Assembly (NCBI GenBank): GCA_937927265.1
Contig: CALBCO010000172.1
Location: forward strand, 1-10,737
Origin: an uncultured Verrucomicrobiae bacterium
GTDB lineage: Bacteria > Verrucomicrobiota > Verrucomicrobiia > Palsa-1439
DNA length: 10,737 nucleotides
Direction: 5' to 3'
Every line of letters begins with the position of its first letter. The stretch's first letter is position 1. The translations under genes and the position numbers were made by a program. Below, piece by piece: positions 1-6,403 of the stretch. Under the pieces are notes generated by a model, which saw only the letters and a program-made list of their open reading frames with translations, searched no databases and was not told where the DNA came from.

Positions 1-366
1 GTTGAGCGGTTTGCGAGCGGCGGCGGCGAGGGCCATGCGTTTGGGGTCCACATTGGTCAGCGACTTGGTGTTTTCATCGGCCCAGAGACCGATAGAGGCA
101 TCAATGCGTTGCACTTTGTATTTGGCGAAGGGGGAAAGCCACTGGAGTTGTTTGTCACTGGCCTCGGCAAAAAAGATTTCCTGCAACCCGTCCAGCGTCA
201 GGTCGCACATCACGAACGCCCCGCGCCGCAATGCCGCCCGGTAACATTCGCGGATCAACGGCGCGGCAACGGCGTCGCCGTTGATGGAGAGTATTTCACC
301 CGGTTGGAGATCAAGCGAGTATTCGGTCAGCACTTTGGCGAGTTTTTGGATGCGTGGATCAGTCAT
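1..366 (-). CDS. M29 family aminopeptidase, N-terminal part (runs off the left edge)
   Basis: The first 122 residues of a cytoplasmic metallo-aminopeptidase of the M29 (aminopeptidase T / AmpS) family, which removes N-terminal residues from peptides using two divalent metals. Visible: the family-type start MTDPRIQKLAKVLTEYSLDL, then LQPGEILSING (about 21-31), the APLIRECYRAALRRGA helix, and LWADENTKSLTNVDP (about 93-107). The metal-binding residues lie in the C-terminal half, outside the window, so activity cannot be judged. The start is well supported: a perfect AAGGAG lies 5 bases upstream, and its ATG overlaps the TGA of the preceding thioredoxin gene as ATGA, which suggests coupled translation. 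There is no signal peptide, so it probably acts on peptides already taken up. The family call rests on recognition of the N-terminal pattern and is fairly sure. Confidence 0.82.
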   Translation of the reverse strand, partial: MTDPRIQKLAKVLTEYSLDLQPGEILSINGDAVAAPLIRECYRAALRRGAFVMCDLTLDGLQEIFFAEASDKQLQWLSPFAKYKVQRIDASIGLWADENTKSLTNVDPKRMALAAAARKPLN

Positions 367-1109
367 TTGGACTCCTTGGCTTTGGCGACGGCGTTGCGAA
401 TCGCGGCTTCGCGGTCACGGCCGGTCAGCGGGACGGGTCGCCCTTGCCGGTCATAGATTTCGATGCGCGGGATGGAGTTGATTTTGTACTGCTCGGCCAC
501 CGGCGATCCCCATTTCTCGATGTCCACTTTCCGCAGATACACTTCGGGATCGCGTTCGGCCAGTTGTTCGAGGAAGGGCGCGATTTGCCGGCAGGGCGGG
601 CACCAGTCGGCATAGAAATCCACAATCGTCACCTGGCCGGCGACGAGATGGCGGGCCACGTCCACGCGCGCCCCCTTGTTGTTGATCTTCTCGACTTTGC
701 GACTGCTGCCGGACGCCGCGGCATTTGCGGACAACGCCGCCCGCGGTTGCGCATCCTTGCCGTCGCTAAACGACAGTTCCTTCACGAAAGTGGCCGGCAG
801 GGTGACAGTATTGCCTTCGGGGGATTGCAGTTGGAACGCGGCGTTTTCGAACGTGCGGAGTTGGCCTTGCACTTTGCCTTGGTTGCGGGTATCGAGCAGC
901 GCGGGCCGGGTCTCAAACGTGATGCGCTCCACTTGCGATTGCGGCAGCCGTTGCACGGTGCCATCAGCGGCTTTCACTTCAAACATCATATTCCAATAGC
1001 CGACGACTTGGCCCTGCAAGGTCTGGCCGCCGGCCCGGTGAATGGTGTCGGCGCGTCCGCTGGCGTTGGCGACAAACACCGTGACTAACATCAATGTCCA
1101 GAGTTTCAT
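363..1109 (-). CDS. Exported thioredoxin-fold protein with two N-terminal barrel-like repeats
   Basis: A 248-residue predicted exported protein. Residues 1-20 (MKLWTLMLVTVFVANASGRA) look like a Sec signal peptide. Residues about 27-67 and 76-116 form two similar units with the pattern G..L.GQ....N..F.....G....LP...V..+.F, which I read as small Sm/SH3-like beta barrels. Residues 150-248 are a thioredoxin fold: VDFYADWCPPC with redox cysteines C170 and C173, and the cis-proline in NSIPRIEIYD (P214). The CPPC motif differs from the CGPC of classical thioredoxin and from CPHC of DsbA; it is common in envelope thioredoxins. A likely role is thiol-disulfide exchange on periplasmic or membrane proteins. 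An in-frame ATG lies 12 bases upstream (1121), but GAGGTG sits just before the ATG at 1109, so I chose the latter. The gene overlaps the M29 gene as ATGA. Confidence 0.85.
   Translation of the reverse strand: MKLWTLMLVTVFVANASGRADTIHRAGGQTLQGQVVGYWNMMFEVKAADGTVQRLPQSQVERITFETRPALLDTRNQGKVQGQLRTFENAAFQLQSPEGNTVTLPATFVKELSFSDGKDAQPRAALSANAAASGSSRKVEKINNKGARVDVARHLVAGQVTIVDFYADWCPPCRQIAPFLEQLAERDPEVYLRKVDIEKWGSPVAEQYKINSIPRIEIYDRQGRPVPLTGRDREAAIRNAVAKAKESK
372..377 (-). promoter_or_regulatory. Ribosome binding site of the M29 aminopeptidase gene
   Basis: AAGGAG on the minus strand, 5 bases before the ATG at 366 and inside the last codons of the thioredoxin gene. It is the strongest Shine-Dalgarno match in the window and fixes the aminopeptidase start at the ATGA overlap. 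Confidence 0.75.
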
Positions 1110-1132
1110 TATGCACCTCATGATTGGGGCAA

Positions 1133-1161
1133 GTTGTACGCTACCGGCGCGCGCTTTGCAA
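1133..1161 (-). promoter_or_regulatory. Possible sigma-70-type promoter for the thioredoxin-M29 pair
   Basis: On the minus strand TTGCAA (1156-1161) and TACAAC (1133-1138) are separated by exactly 17 bases. Transcription would start near 1126, about 17 bases before the ATG at 1109. The TTGCAA box differs from consensus TTGACA at two positions and TACAAC differs from TATAAT at two. The site lies in the 106-base gap after the M28 peptidase gene, so it could make the last two genes a separate unit. PVC promoters are poorly defined, so this is only a suggestion. Confidence 0.3.
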
Positions 1162-1215
1162 ATCCGCTGCTCAGGACGGGCTGTGGCGGTACGGTCGGTC
1201 TCCGAGCGACGCGAC

Positions 1216-3372
1216 CTACTCGACCGGCGTCAGCCAGGTGCGGCGCAGGCGGAAGAACACTCCGGGGACATTCGTTGCGGCCGGTAAATCGGCGGGATAT
1301 TCCATGCTTTCCCAGCCTGCGGCGAAGTTTGCGGCACTGGGGGCGACAGTGTTTGTCCAAACGCCGGCCGGCTGCCATTCTGTTGCGACGGCGAGATTGG
1401 TGCTGATTTCCAGCGCATCCACAATGCGCGTGCCGACTTGGATACTGGCGGTCAGCCAGGCCTGCGTGTTGGTGAGCGAGCGGATGCGCAGACCGATGGG
1501 AAACGAATCCTGACGCAGAAACCGCGGCGCGATGTCGCAATAGCCGTACAGAGTGCCGTTGGTGGCGTTGACCAGCGCGGGCATCGGGACCAACCCACCG
1601 GCGGCAATCAGGTCGTGGAGGTTGGTGACGAGCAGGAAATCATCCATGCCGACGATCCGCGCCGTGTAGATCCGCGTCGGGTCGGGCGGTGTCACATGCG
1701 AAAATCGCAACCAGTTCGCACAGGTGACCGGCGCGCCCGCCGGGGCGACGACGGACAGGTCACCGGCAAAAATAGTTTCGCTGTCCGGCGGACGCGCGTC
1801 GCCGGCGAGTGCGTCGGCGCCGGGTTGGGTGTGGAGCTTCAGCCACGCCGGATGGGGATTGGCCGGCATTGTACTCCACGGCGCATCCAGCGTGTCCGTG
1901 TCTTCCTGCGCGGCCGGCGCATGTTTGGCGTGGAAGACGGTGGCGCCGAAACTGGTATTGGTGGCGGTCCAATCGCCGACAATCACGCGGACCACGTCAA
2001 AGGGCCGCGCCGCGACCGGTTGCGCCAGATGGGCGACCGTGCCCACGGCGGCCTTCACGAACGCGGTGAAGTAGGGGATGTTCAACGTGCTCAGCTTGTC
2101 GTTGGCGGTGTGGTAGTAAGAGTTGAAGTCGCTGCCGTAGTGTTCGATGCCCAAGATTGCCGGGTAACCGCGATTCCAGAACGAGGAGTGATCGCTGTAA
2201 GTCATACTGCTATTGGGCACAATCACCGGGGCCAGCGCATTCGCCAGACCGTACTGGCTGACGACGTTGGTCAAGGTGGTGGCGATGGCGAGGTCGTTGG
2301 AATAACTGCTGTGCGTGGTGGAACGGGTGTACAACAACGCCGTTGGCCCGCCAGTGGCGTCCCAAGCAATCATGTCGAGGTTCAAGACAGCTTTGATGTT
2401 GTCGCCGGCCGCCTGCGCGTCGGCCGCATACACATAGCTGCCGAGCAGCCCTTGTTCTTCGCCGGTAAACAACACATACCGGATACTGCGCTCGAACGTG
2501 TACTGACTCAGAATCGAGGCGGCCGTCAGCACCCCGACGGAACCGCTGGCGTTGTCGTCGGCGCCGGGCGCGCGCCCGCTGCTTGGCACACAATCCAGAT
2601 GCCCGACAATCAGGATCAACTCATCCGGCGCAACTGTCCCGACTTGGGTGCCGACCACGTTGGTGCTGACGTAGCCGCTGCGGCTCCACGGATGATAGGT
2701 CGGGTTCAGCCCCAAGGCTTCGAACCACTCATAACCAAACTGCGTCGCTTTGAATGCCGCTGCCCCTGCCGCAGTTTTGCGCGTTGTCACCACCCGCAAC
2801 TCGCCGCCGGCCGCCGCCGGTTCCTCACCGGTGATTTGGCTAACCAGCGAGACGAGGTCGTTCGAGCGCACCGCCGCAACCATCGCTGCCACCAGCGCGT
2901 TGGAACTGAAGGTTTGCAACGTGACGCCAGCTGGTAAGAGCTGTGTGGGAGGCGGGAACACGAGCGGTTCCGTGCTCACGCGTACCACCGCAAACCCTTG
3001 ATCAGCGAGCCAGGCCAGTTCCTCTTCGTCACGCAAGCGAACCAACCATTGCCGGCCGTCATCATGGATAACCTCCACCCGACCCGCGGCAGCGGAGGCT
3101 GCGCCCGCGCGCATCGGCAGCGCGGTCACATACCGGTGCAAGTCCGGCGCGCTGTCCAAAATCCAGAAGGTCTGGCCGCTCAGGGAGAGCATTTCCGGTT
3201 CGGCGATCACCAGCGCGTAGTCGGTGCCTTGAGCGTCTTGAGCCAACGCATACACTGGCCAGGGCAATCGCGAAGGACAATCTTTGAGGTCCACCCGCGC
3301 CAACGCCGGCGCGCCGTTCACGCGCAACGGCATTACCACCAATGTGAGCAACATGAATCGGTACCAGCACAT
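1216..3372 (-). CDS. Secreted M28 family zinc metallopeptidase with long C-terminal region
   Basis: A 718-residue predicted exported aminopeptidase-like enzyme (M28, aminopeptidase S/Y type) that would cleave peptides outside the cytoplasm. Residues 1-22 look like a signal peptide (MCWYRFMLLTLVVMPLRVNGA). The catalytic domain is at about 195-455 with the full two-zinc set: H258 in VGHLD, D272 in GADDNASG, E305-E306 in TGEEQGLLGS, D333 in LNLDMIAWD and H421 in YYHTANDKL. Residues 24-190 are an uncharacterised N-terminal part. Residues about 460-718 are a non-catalytic tail ending in EISTNL...W...FFRLRRTW, a style typical of verrucomicrobial exported proteins. The start is uncertain: GTG at 3393, ATG at 3372 and ATG at 3354 are all in frame, and none has a clear Shine-Dalgarno; 3372 gives the best signal peptide. 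It follows the E3 gene after 171 bases and precedes the thioredoxin gene by 106. Confidence 0.9.
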   Translation of the reverse strand: MCWYRFMLLTLVVMPLRVNGAPALARVDLKDCPSRLPWPVYALAQDAQGTDYALVIAEPEMLSLSGQTFWILDSAPDLHRYVTALPMRAGAASAAAGRVEVIHDDGRQWLVRLRDEEELAWLADQGFAVVRVSTEPLVFPPPTQLLPAGVTLQTFSSNALVAAMVAAVRSNDLVSLVSQITGEEPAAAGGELRVVTTRKTAAGAAAFKATQFGYEWFEALGLNPTYHPWSRSGYVSTNVVGTQVGTVAPDELILIVGHLDCVPSSGRAPGADDNASGSVGVLTAASILSQYTFERSIRYVLFTGEEQGLLGSYVYAADAQAAGDNIKAVLNLDMIAWDATGGPTALLYTRSTTHSSYSNDLAIATTLTNVVSQYGLANALAPVIVPNSSMTYSDHSSFWNRGYPAILGIEHYGSDFNSYYHTANDKLSTLNIPYFTAFVKAAVGTVAHLAQPVAARPFDVVRVIVGDWTATNTSFGATVFHAKHAPAAQEDTDTLDAPWSTMPANPHPAWLKLHTQPGADALAGDARPPDSETIFAGDLSVVAPAGAPVTCANWLRFSHVTPPDPTRIYTARIVGMDDFLLVTNLHDLIAAGGLVPMPALVNATNGTLYGYCDIAPRFLRQDSFPIGLRIRSLTNTQAWLTASIQVGTRIVDALEISTNLAVATEWQPAGVWTNTVAPSAANFAAGWESMEYPADLPAATNVPGVFFRLRRTWLTPVE

Positions 3373-3543
3373 GACGAGGTATCTATACCACACCGGTTGT
3401 CGTTTGCGTACGCTGGCCAGCCGGGGAAGCCGTGCAGCCGTGCTGGTGGGCTGAACGGTTGGGGAGTACGCCGCGTCAGCGGCGCCTTGAGATGGCAGGC
3501 AATGCTGACGATCCGATGTCGGCAGAATCGCGCGGTTTTGCCG
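3373..3543 (-). other. Intergenic gap between E3 and the M28 peptidase, with weak hairpins
   Basis: 171 bases without a gene. Just after the E3 stop, 3520-3543 can fold into a small hairpin (arms CGGCA and TGCCG plus two A-T pairs beyond one mismatch, 8-base loop), but no T-run follows on the minus strand, so it is not a standard intrinsic terminator. A 7-base inverted repeat CGTCAGC/GCTGACG (3474-3480 and 3504-3510) has a 23-base loop. AGCCGTGC is duplicated in tandem at 3428-3443. Near the M28 start the minus strand holds TATAGA (3382-3387), a possible -10 box without a convincing -35. Whether M28 is cotranscribed with the dehydrogenase genes is therefore undecided. Confidence 0.35.
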
Positions 3544-4887
3544 CTATTTTTTCCGTTTCGGCGGCGCGTGCGTCGCAGTGCCGTGCACGGCGTGGGCGGC
3601 TTCCATCCAGATTTCGCTGAACGTCGGATGCGCGTGAATCGTTCGCCCCACCTCCGTCGCCGTAAGTTCGCTCCGAATCGCCAACGTCGCTTCGGCGATC
3701 AACTCCGTTGCATGCGCTCCGACCGCCGCCGCGCCGAGCAATTGATCAGTGCCGGCATCGGCAATCCATTTCACAAATCCAATCGTCTCGCCGGTGGCAA
3801 TGCCTTTGCCGAGGCCGCCAAACCGGAACTTGCCGACCTGCACGGCGCGCCCGGCTTTCTTCGCTTCGTCCTCGGTCAGGCCCACCAACGCGACTTCCGG
3901 CTGTGTGAAAATCACGCCCGGCACGAGCGATTCGTATTTGCCGGGTTTGTTGCCGAGGGCGTTTTCGGCGGCGATGATGCCTTGCGAGGTCGCGTTGTGC
4001 GCCAACTGCGTCCGACCGTTCACGTCGCCGATGGCGTAGATATTCGCCACGTTGGTCCGGCCAAAGTCGTCAACGGGAATAAACCCTTTGTCGTTCGTTT
4101 TAACCCCCGCATTTTCGAGCTTCAGCCCGTCCGTCACCGGCTTGCGGCCCACGGAGACCAGGACCAGCTCGGCCGCTTCGGCTTCCGCTTTCTCCAACGG
4201 TTTGCCGGTGCGGATGGTGATGCCGAGTTTTTGTTCCATGTGTTGCCGGACTTCGCGGCGTACGTCGGCATCGAGCAGCAGTAAGATGTCGTCGAGCAAT
4301 TCGACGATGGTGACTTTCACACCGAGCAACGCGGCCATGCAGGCCAGTTCGCACCCGATGTAGCCTCCGCCCATCACGATCATCGTTTTCGGTAACGCGG
4401 TCAGGTCGAGAAAGCCCCGGCTTTCGACGATGCGGCCGTTTGGGGGAAGGAAGCCGGGCACGACCGAGGTCGAGCCGGTCGCGATGATGATTTTCTTTGC
4501 GCCGATTCTATTGCCGGCCACGTCCAACGTGTTACGGTCCACAAAACTGGCCTGGCCGGTCAGCACTTTCACGCCGTTACCGGCTAACAGTCGGCTCACG
4601 CCGCCACGGAGTTGCTGCACAACTTTGTTTTTATGCGCGATCAGCGCAGCATAGTCCACGGTCGCGCCGCTGACCTTGATGCCGAACTGGCTGGCGTGCT
4701 GGATGCGACCAAACAGATCGGCGCCGGCGATTAACGCTTTGGTGGGGATGCAGCCCCAGTTCAGGCAGGTGCCGCCGAGTTGTTCGCGTTCGATGATGGC
4801 GACCGATGCGCCGAGCTGCGCCGCCCGAATCGCCGCCGGATACCCACCCGGCCCTGCACCGATCGCTACGACGTCATACGTTTCCAT
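3544..4887 (-). CDS. lpdA: Dihydrolipoyl dehydrogenase (E3 of the 2-oxo acid dehydrogenase complex)
   Basis: A 447-residue cytoplasmic flavoprotein that reoxidises the dihydrolipoyl group of E2 and reduces NAD+ to NADH. Visible in order: FAD-binding AIGAGPGGYPAA (9-19), the redox disulfide GGTCLNWGCIPTK (C41, C46), ATGS (137-140), NAD-binding GGGYIGCE (173-180), the second FAD motif IYAIGD (283-288), and the interface catalytic pair in HAHPTFSE (H420, E425). It is shorter than the usual 460-475 residues: after ITIRTGKPLEKAEAEA (about 223-238) it goes almost directly to LVLVSVGRKP, so the beta-hairpin usually found in the NAD domain is missing. The tail ends in basic PPKRKK. Its ATG lies 22 bases inside the end of the E2 gene, with GGAGG 10 bases upstream, so it is translated from the same operon mRNA. 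The identification is secure; which 2-oxo acid complex it serves is inferred from its neighbours. Confidence 0.96.
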   Translation of the reverse strand: METYDVVAIGAGPGGYPAAIRAAQLGASVAIIEREQLGGTCLNWGCIPTKALIAGADLFGRIQHASQFGIKVSGATVDYAALIAHKNKVVQQLRGGVSRLLAGNGVKVLTGQASFVDRNTLDVAGNRIGAKKIIIATGSTSVVPGFLPPNGRIVESRGFLDLTALPKTMIVMGGGYIGCELACMAALLGVKVTIVELLDDILLLLDADVRREVRQHMEQKLGITIRTGKPLEKAEAEAAELVLVSVGRKPVTDGLKLENAGVKTNDKGFIPVDDFGRTNVANIYAIGDVNGRTQLAHNATSQGIIAAENALGNKPGKYESLVPGVIFTQPEVALVGLTEDEAKKAGRAVQVGKFRFGGLGKGIATGETIGFVKWIADAGTDQLLGAAAVGAHATELIAEATLAIRSELTATEVGRTIHAHPTFSEIWMEAAHAVHGTATHAPPKRKK

Positions 4888-6239
4888 AGTTCGATATCCT
4901 CCAACTTTGTTTTTACCGCATTGATGAACTGCGCGCCGAGTGCACCGTCCACCAGCCGGTGATCCGCGCTGAGCGTCATTTTCATCATCTGGCGGATGAC
5001 GATCTTGTCGTCACGCACGACCGGTTGCTTCATCGTTGAGGCGACGGCAAGAATGCCGCCTTCGCCGGTGTTGATGATCGCGGCGAAGTTCTCCACATTC
5101 AACATTCCCATGTTCGAGATGGTGAATGTGCCGCCGCTCATTTCGTCGGGGGTGAGCTTACCGGCTCGCGCTTTCTCGGCGAGTTGCTTCGACGTGTCGC
5201 AGATTTCACGGAAGGTCAGGTTGCCGGCATCTTTGATCACCGGCACGACGAGACCGCCTTCGAGGGAAACGGCCAAGCCGAGGTTCACCCGGCTGTGCCA
5301 GCGGGTCGTCTTGCCGTCGGTGCTGCTGTTGACCGCCGGGAACTCCTGCAAGCTCAGCACGACTGCCTGCGAGATGAAGTCGGTAACGGTGTACGGCAGT
5401 CCGTCCGCTTTGAGGCCGTTGCGGTAGGCGATCAGGTCGGTCATGTCCACGCTGACGGTGACGTAGAAGTGCGGTTGAGTGACTTTGCTCTGGGTGAGCC
5501 GTTGCGCGATGATCTGGCGCATTTTGTTCATCGGCTTCGGTTTCTCGGCGATGGCGCGCTCGATATCGGCCACGGTGATTCGGCCGCCGTCGGAGGGGGT
5601 GACAGCGAGTAGATCAATCTTTTCCTTTGCTGCCAGGTTCTTGGCCGCGGGAGTGACACGGAGTTTGTCGTAACCGCGTGAGGCCAGATACGCCTGCACG
5701 TCTTTCTCCACGATACGTCCTTCCGGACCGGTGCCCTTGATCGGCGTCGGATCAATCACACAACGCTCGGCAAGTTTCCGCGCGCGCGGGGAGATGCGGA
5801 AGATGGACGGCGCCGCCGGTGCGGTAGGGGCGGCTGGCTCAGGCGGACGCGGGGCTGGGGCAACCGTCATCGGCGCGCTGGGAACAGCACGCTCGACCGG
5901 GAGAGCGGTAGGTGTGGCGGCCGGTGCAGTGGCAACTGGCTGCGGCGCCGCCGGTTTCGGCGCGGCGGGTTTGGGCGGTTCGACGGTCGGGATGGCTTCG
6001 CCCGGCTGCCCCAGAAAACCGACTACGCTTTGGACGGGCACGTTGACGCCGGGCGGCACGACGATCTTGAGCAAGGTGCCGGCCTCAAACGCTTCGACCT
6101 CCATCACCGATTTGTCCGTCTCGACGGTGAACAGGATGTCGCCTTGGGCAACCTTGTCGCCTTCCTTCTTGCGCCACTCGACAATGGCGCTTTCTTCGGT
6201 CATCTGACCGAACTTGGGCATGATAATAGGTGTGGACAT
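4866..6239 (-). CDS. Dihydrolipoyl acyltransferase (E2) with one lipoyl and two subunit-binding domains
   Basis: A 457-residue core subunit that carries the acyl group on lipoyl-lysine and transfers it to CoA. Domains: lipoyl domain 1-80, with the lipoylated lysine K43 in VETDKSVMEVEA; an Ala/Pro-rich flexible linker about 88-145; a first peripheral subunit-binding domain 147-185 (RISPRARKLAERC... GTGPEGRIVEKDV); a second, diverged one 192-233 (LRVTPAAKNLAAKEKIDL ... GGRITVADIERAI); and the catalytic domain about 236-457, with active-site H427 and D431 in ADHRLVDG. Most E2 proteins have a single subunit-binding domain. The ATG at 6239 gives the canonical MSTPIIMPKFG start and has AAGGAA 9 bases upstream; a TTG 39 bases upstream in frame is unlikely. 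It follows E1 after 164 bases and overlaps E3. Pyruvate is the likeliest substrate, but branched-chain oxo acids or acetoin cannot be excluded. Confidence 0.94.
   Translation of the reverse strand: MSTPIIMPKFGQMTEESAIVEWRKKEGDKVAQGDILFTVETDKSVMEVEAFEAGTLLKIVVPPGVNVPVQSVVGFLGQPGEAIPTVEPPKPAAPKPAAPQPVATAPAATPTALPVERAVPSAPMTVAPAPRPPEPAAPTAPAAPSIFRISPRARKLAERCVIDPTPIKGTGPEGRIVEKDVQAYLASRGYDKLRVTPAAKNLAAKEKIDLLAVTPSDGGRITVADIERAIAEKPKPMNKMRQIIAQRLTQSKVTQPHFYVTVSVDMTDLIAYRNGLKADGLPYTVTDFISQAVVLSLQEFPAVNSSTDGKTTRWHSRVNLGLAVSLEGGLVVPVIKDAGNLTFREICDTSKQLAEKARAGKLTPDEMSGGTFTISNMGMLNVENFAAIINTGEGGILAVASTMKQPVVRDDKIVIRQMMKMTLSADHRLVDGALGAQFINAVKTKLEDIELWKRMTS
4898..4902 (-). promoter_or_regulatory. Ribosome binding site of the E3 gene inside the E2 coding region
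   Basis: GGAGG on the minus strand, 10 bases before the E3 ATG at 4887. It lies within the last codons of E2, so E3 translation starts inside the E2 cistron and may depend on ribosomes passing through it. Confidence 0.6.
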
Positions 6240-6303
6240 AATTATGATTTCCTTTTCGTGCAACAGATCGTTTGACAATCTTCGTCTATCTTGTCGTTGG
6301 TAA

Positions 6304-6324
6304 GGACGGCTCGCCGAGCCGTCC
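6304..6324 (-). repeat. Perfect 10-base inverted repeat (REP-like hairpin) in the E1-E2 gap
   Basis: The arm GGACGGCTCG is followed, after a single central C (6314), by its exact reverse complement. In RNA this gives a very stable GC-rich stem with a short loop. No T-run follows on the minus strand, so it is not a classical intrinsic terminator. It may be a dispersed palindromic repeat, or an mRNA-stabilising or attenuating structure between the E1 and E2 cistrons. Confidence 0.7.
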
Positions 6325-6341
6325 GCGATGGGCGAACGACA

Positions 6342-6369
6342 CGGTCGGCGGTGATAGCCCGCCCGACCG
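6342..6369 (-). repeat. Second hairpin in the E1-E2 gap
   Basis: CGGTCGG (6342-6348) pairs with CCGACCG (6363-6369). Beyond a single bulged base, three further G-C pairs close a 7-base loop, giving a 10-pair stem. It lies 17 bases from the palindrome at 6304-6324, between that palindrome and the E1 stop codon. Confidence 0.6.
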
Positions 6370-6375
6370 GTTTGA

Positions 6376-6402
6376 ATTCGTGACGATTTGTGTGCATTCG
6401 TG
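6376..6402. repeat. Three ATTCGTG-type heptamers spaced exactly 10 bases
   Basis: ATTCGTG (6376-6382), ATTTGTG (6386-6392) and ATTCGTG (6396-6402) begin every 10 bases, about one helical turn, and end one base before the E1 stop codon. The middle copy differs by one base. They could be protein-binding sites on one face of the helix, or part of a dispersed intergenic repeat; I recall similar ATTCGTG-rich intergenic sequences in PVC bacteria but cannot verify this here. Confidence 0.6.
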
Positions 6403-6403
6403 G

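Noticed and set aside
1438..2937. A 499-residue plus-strand open frame opposite the M28 peptidase
   Set aside because: It is rich in Arg, Gly and Val without motifs and mirrors the peptidase codons; the minus-strand frame carries the complete zinc-ligand set.
2998..4284. A 428-residue plus-strand open frame across the M28 start and E3
   Set aside because: It spans two genes and an intergenic gap on the other strand, is rich in Arg, His and Phe, and shows no domain.
5800..5980. GC-rich repetitive DNA that could be a minisatellite
   Set aside because: It encodes the Ala/Pro linker of E2; the repetition is explained by protein composition.
6304..6324. Intrinsic terminator between E1 and E2
   Set aside because: The stem is strong, but no T-run follows on the transcribed strand, and termination here would separate E1 from E2 and E3.
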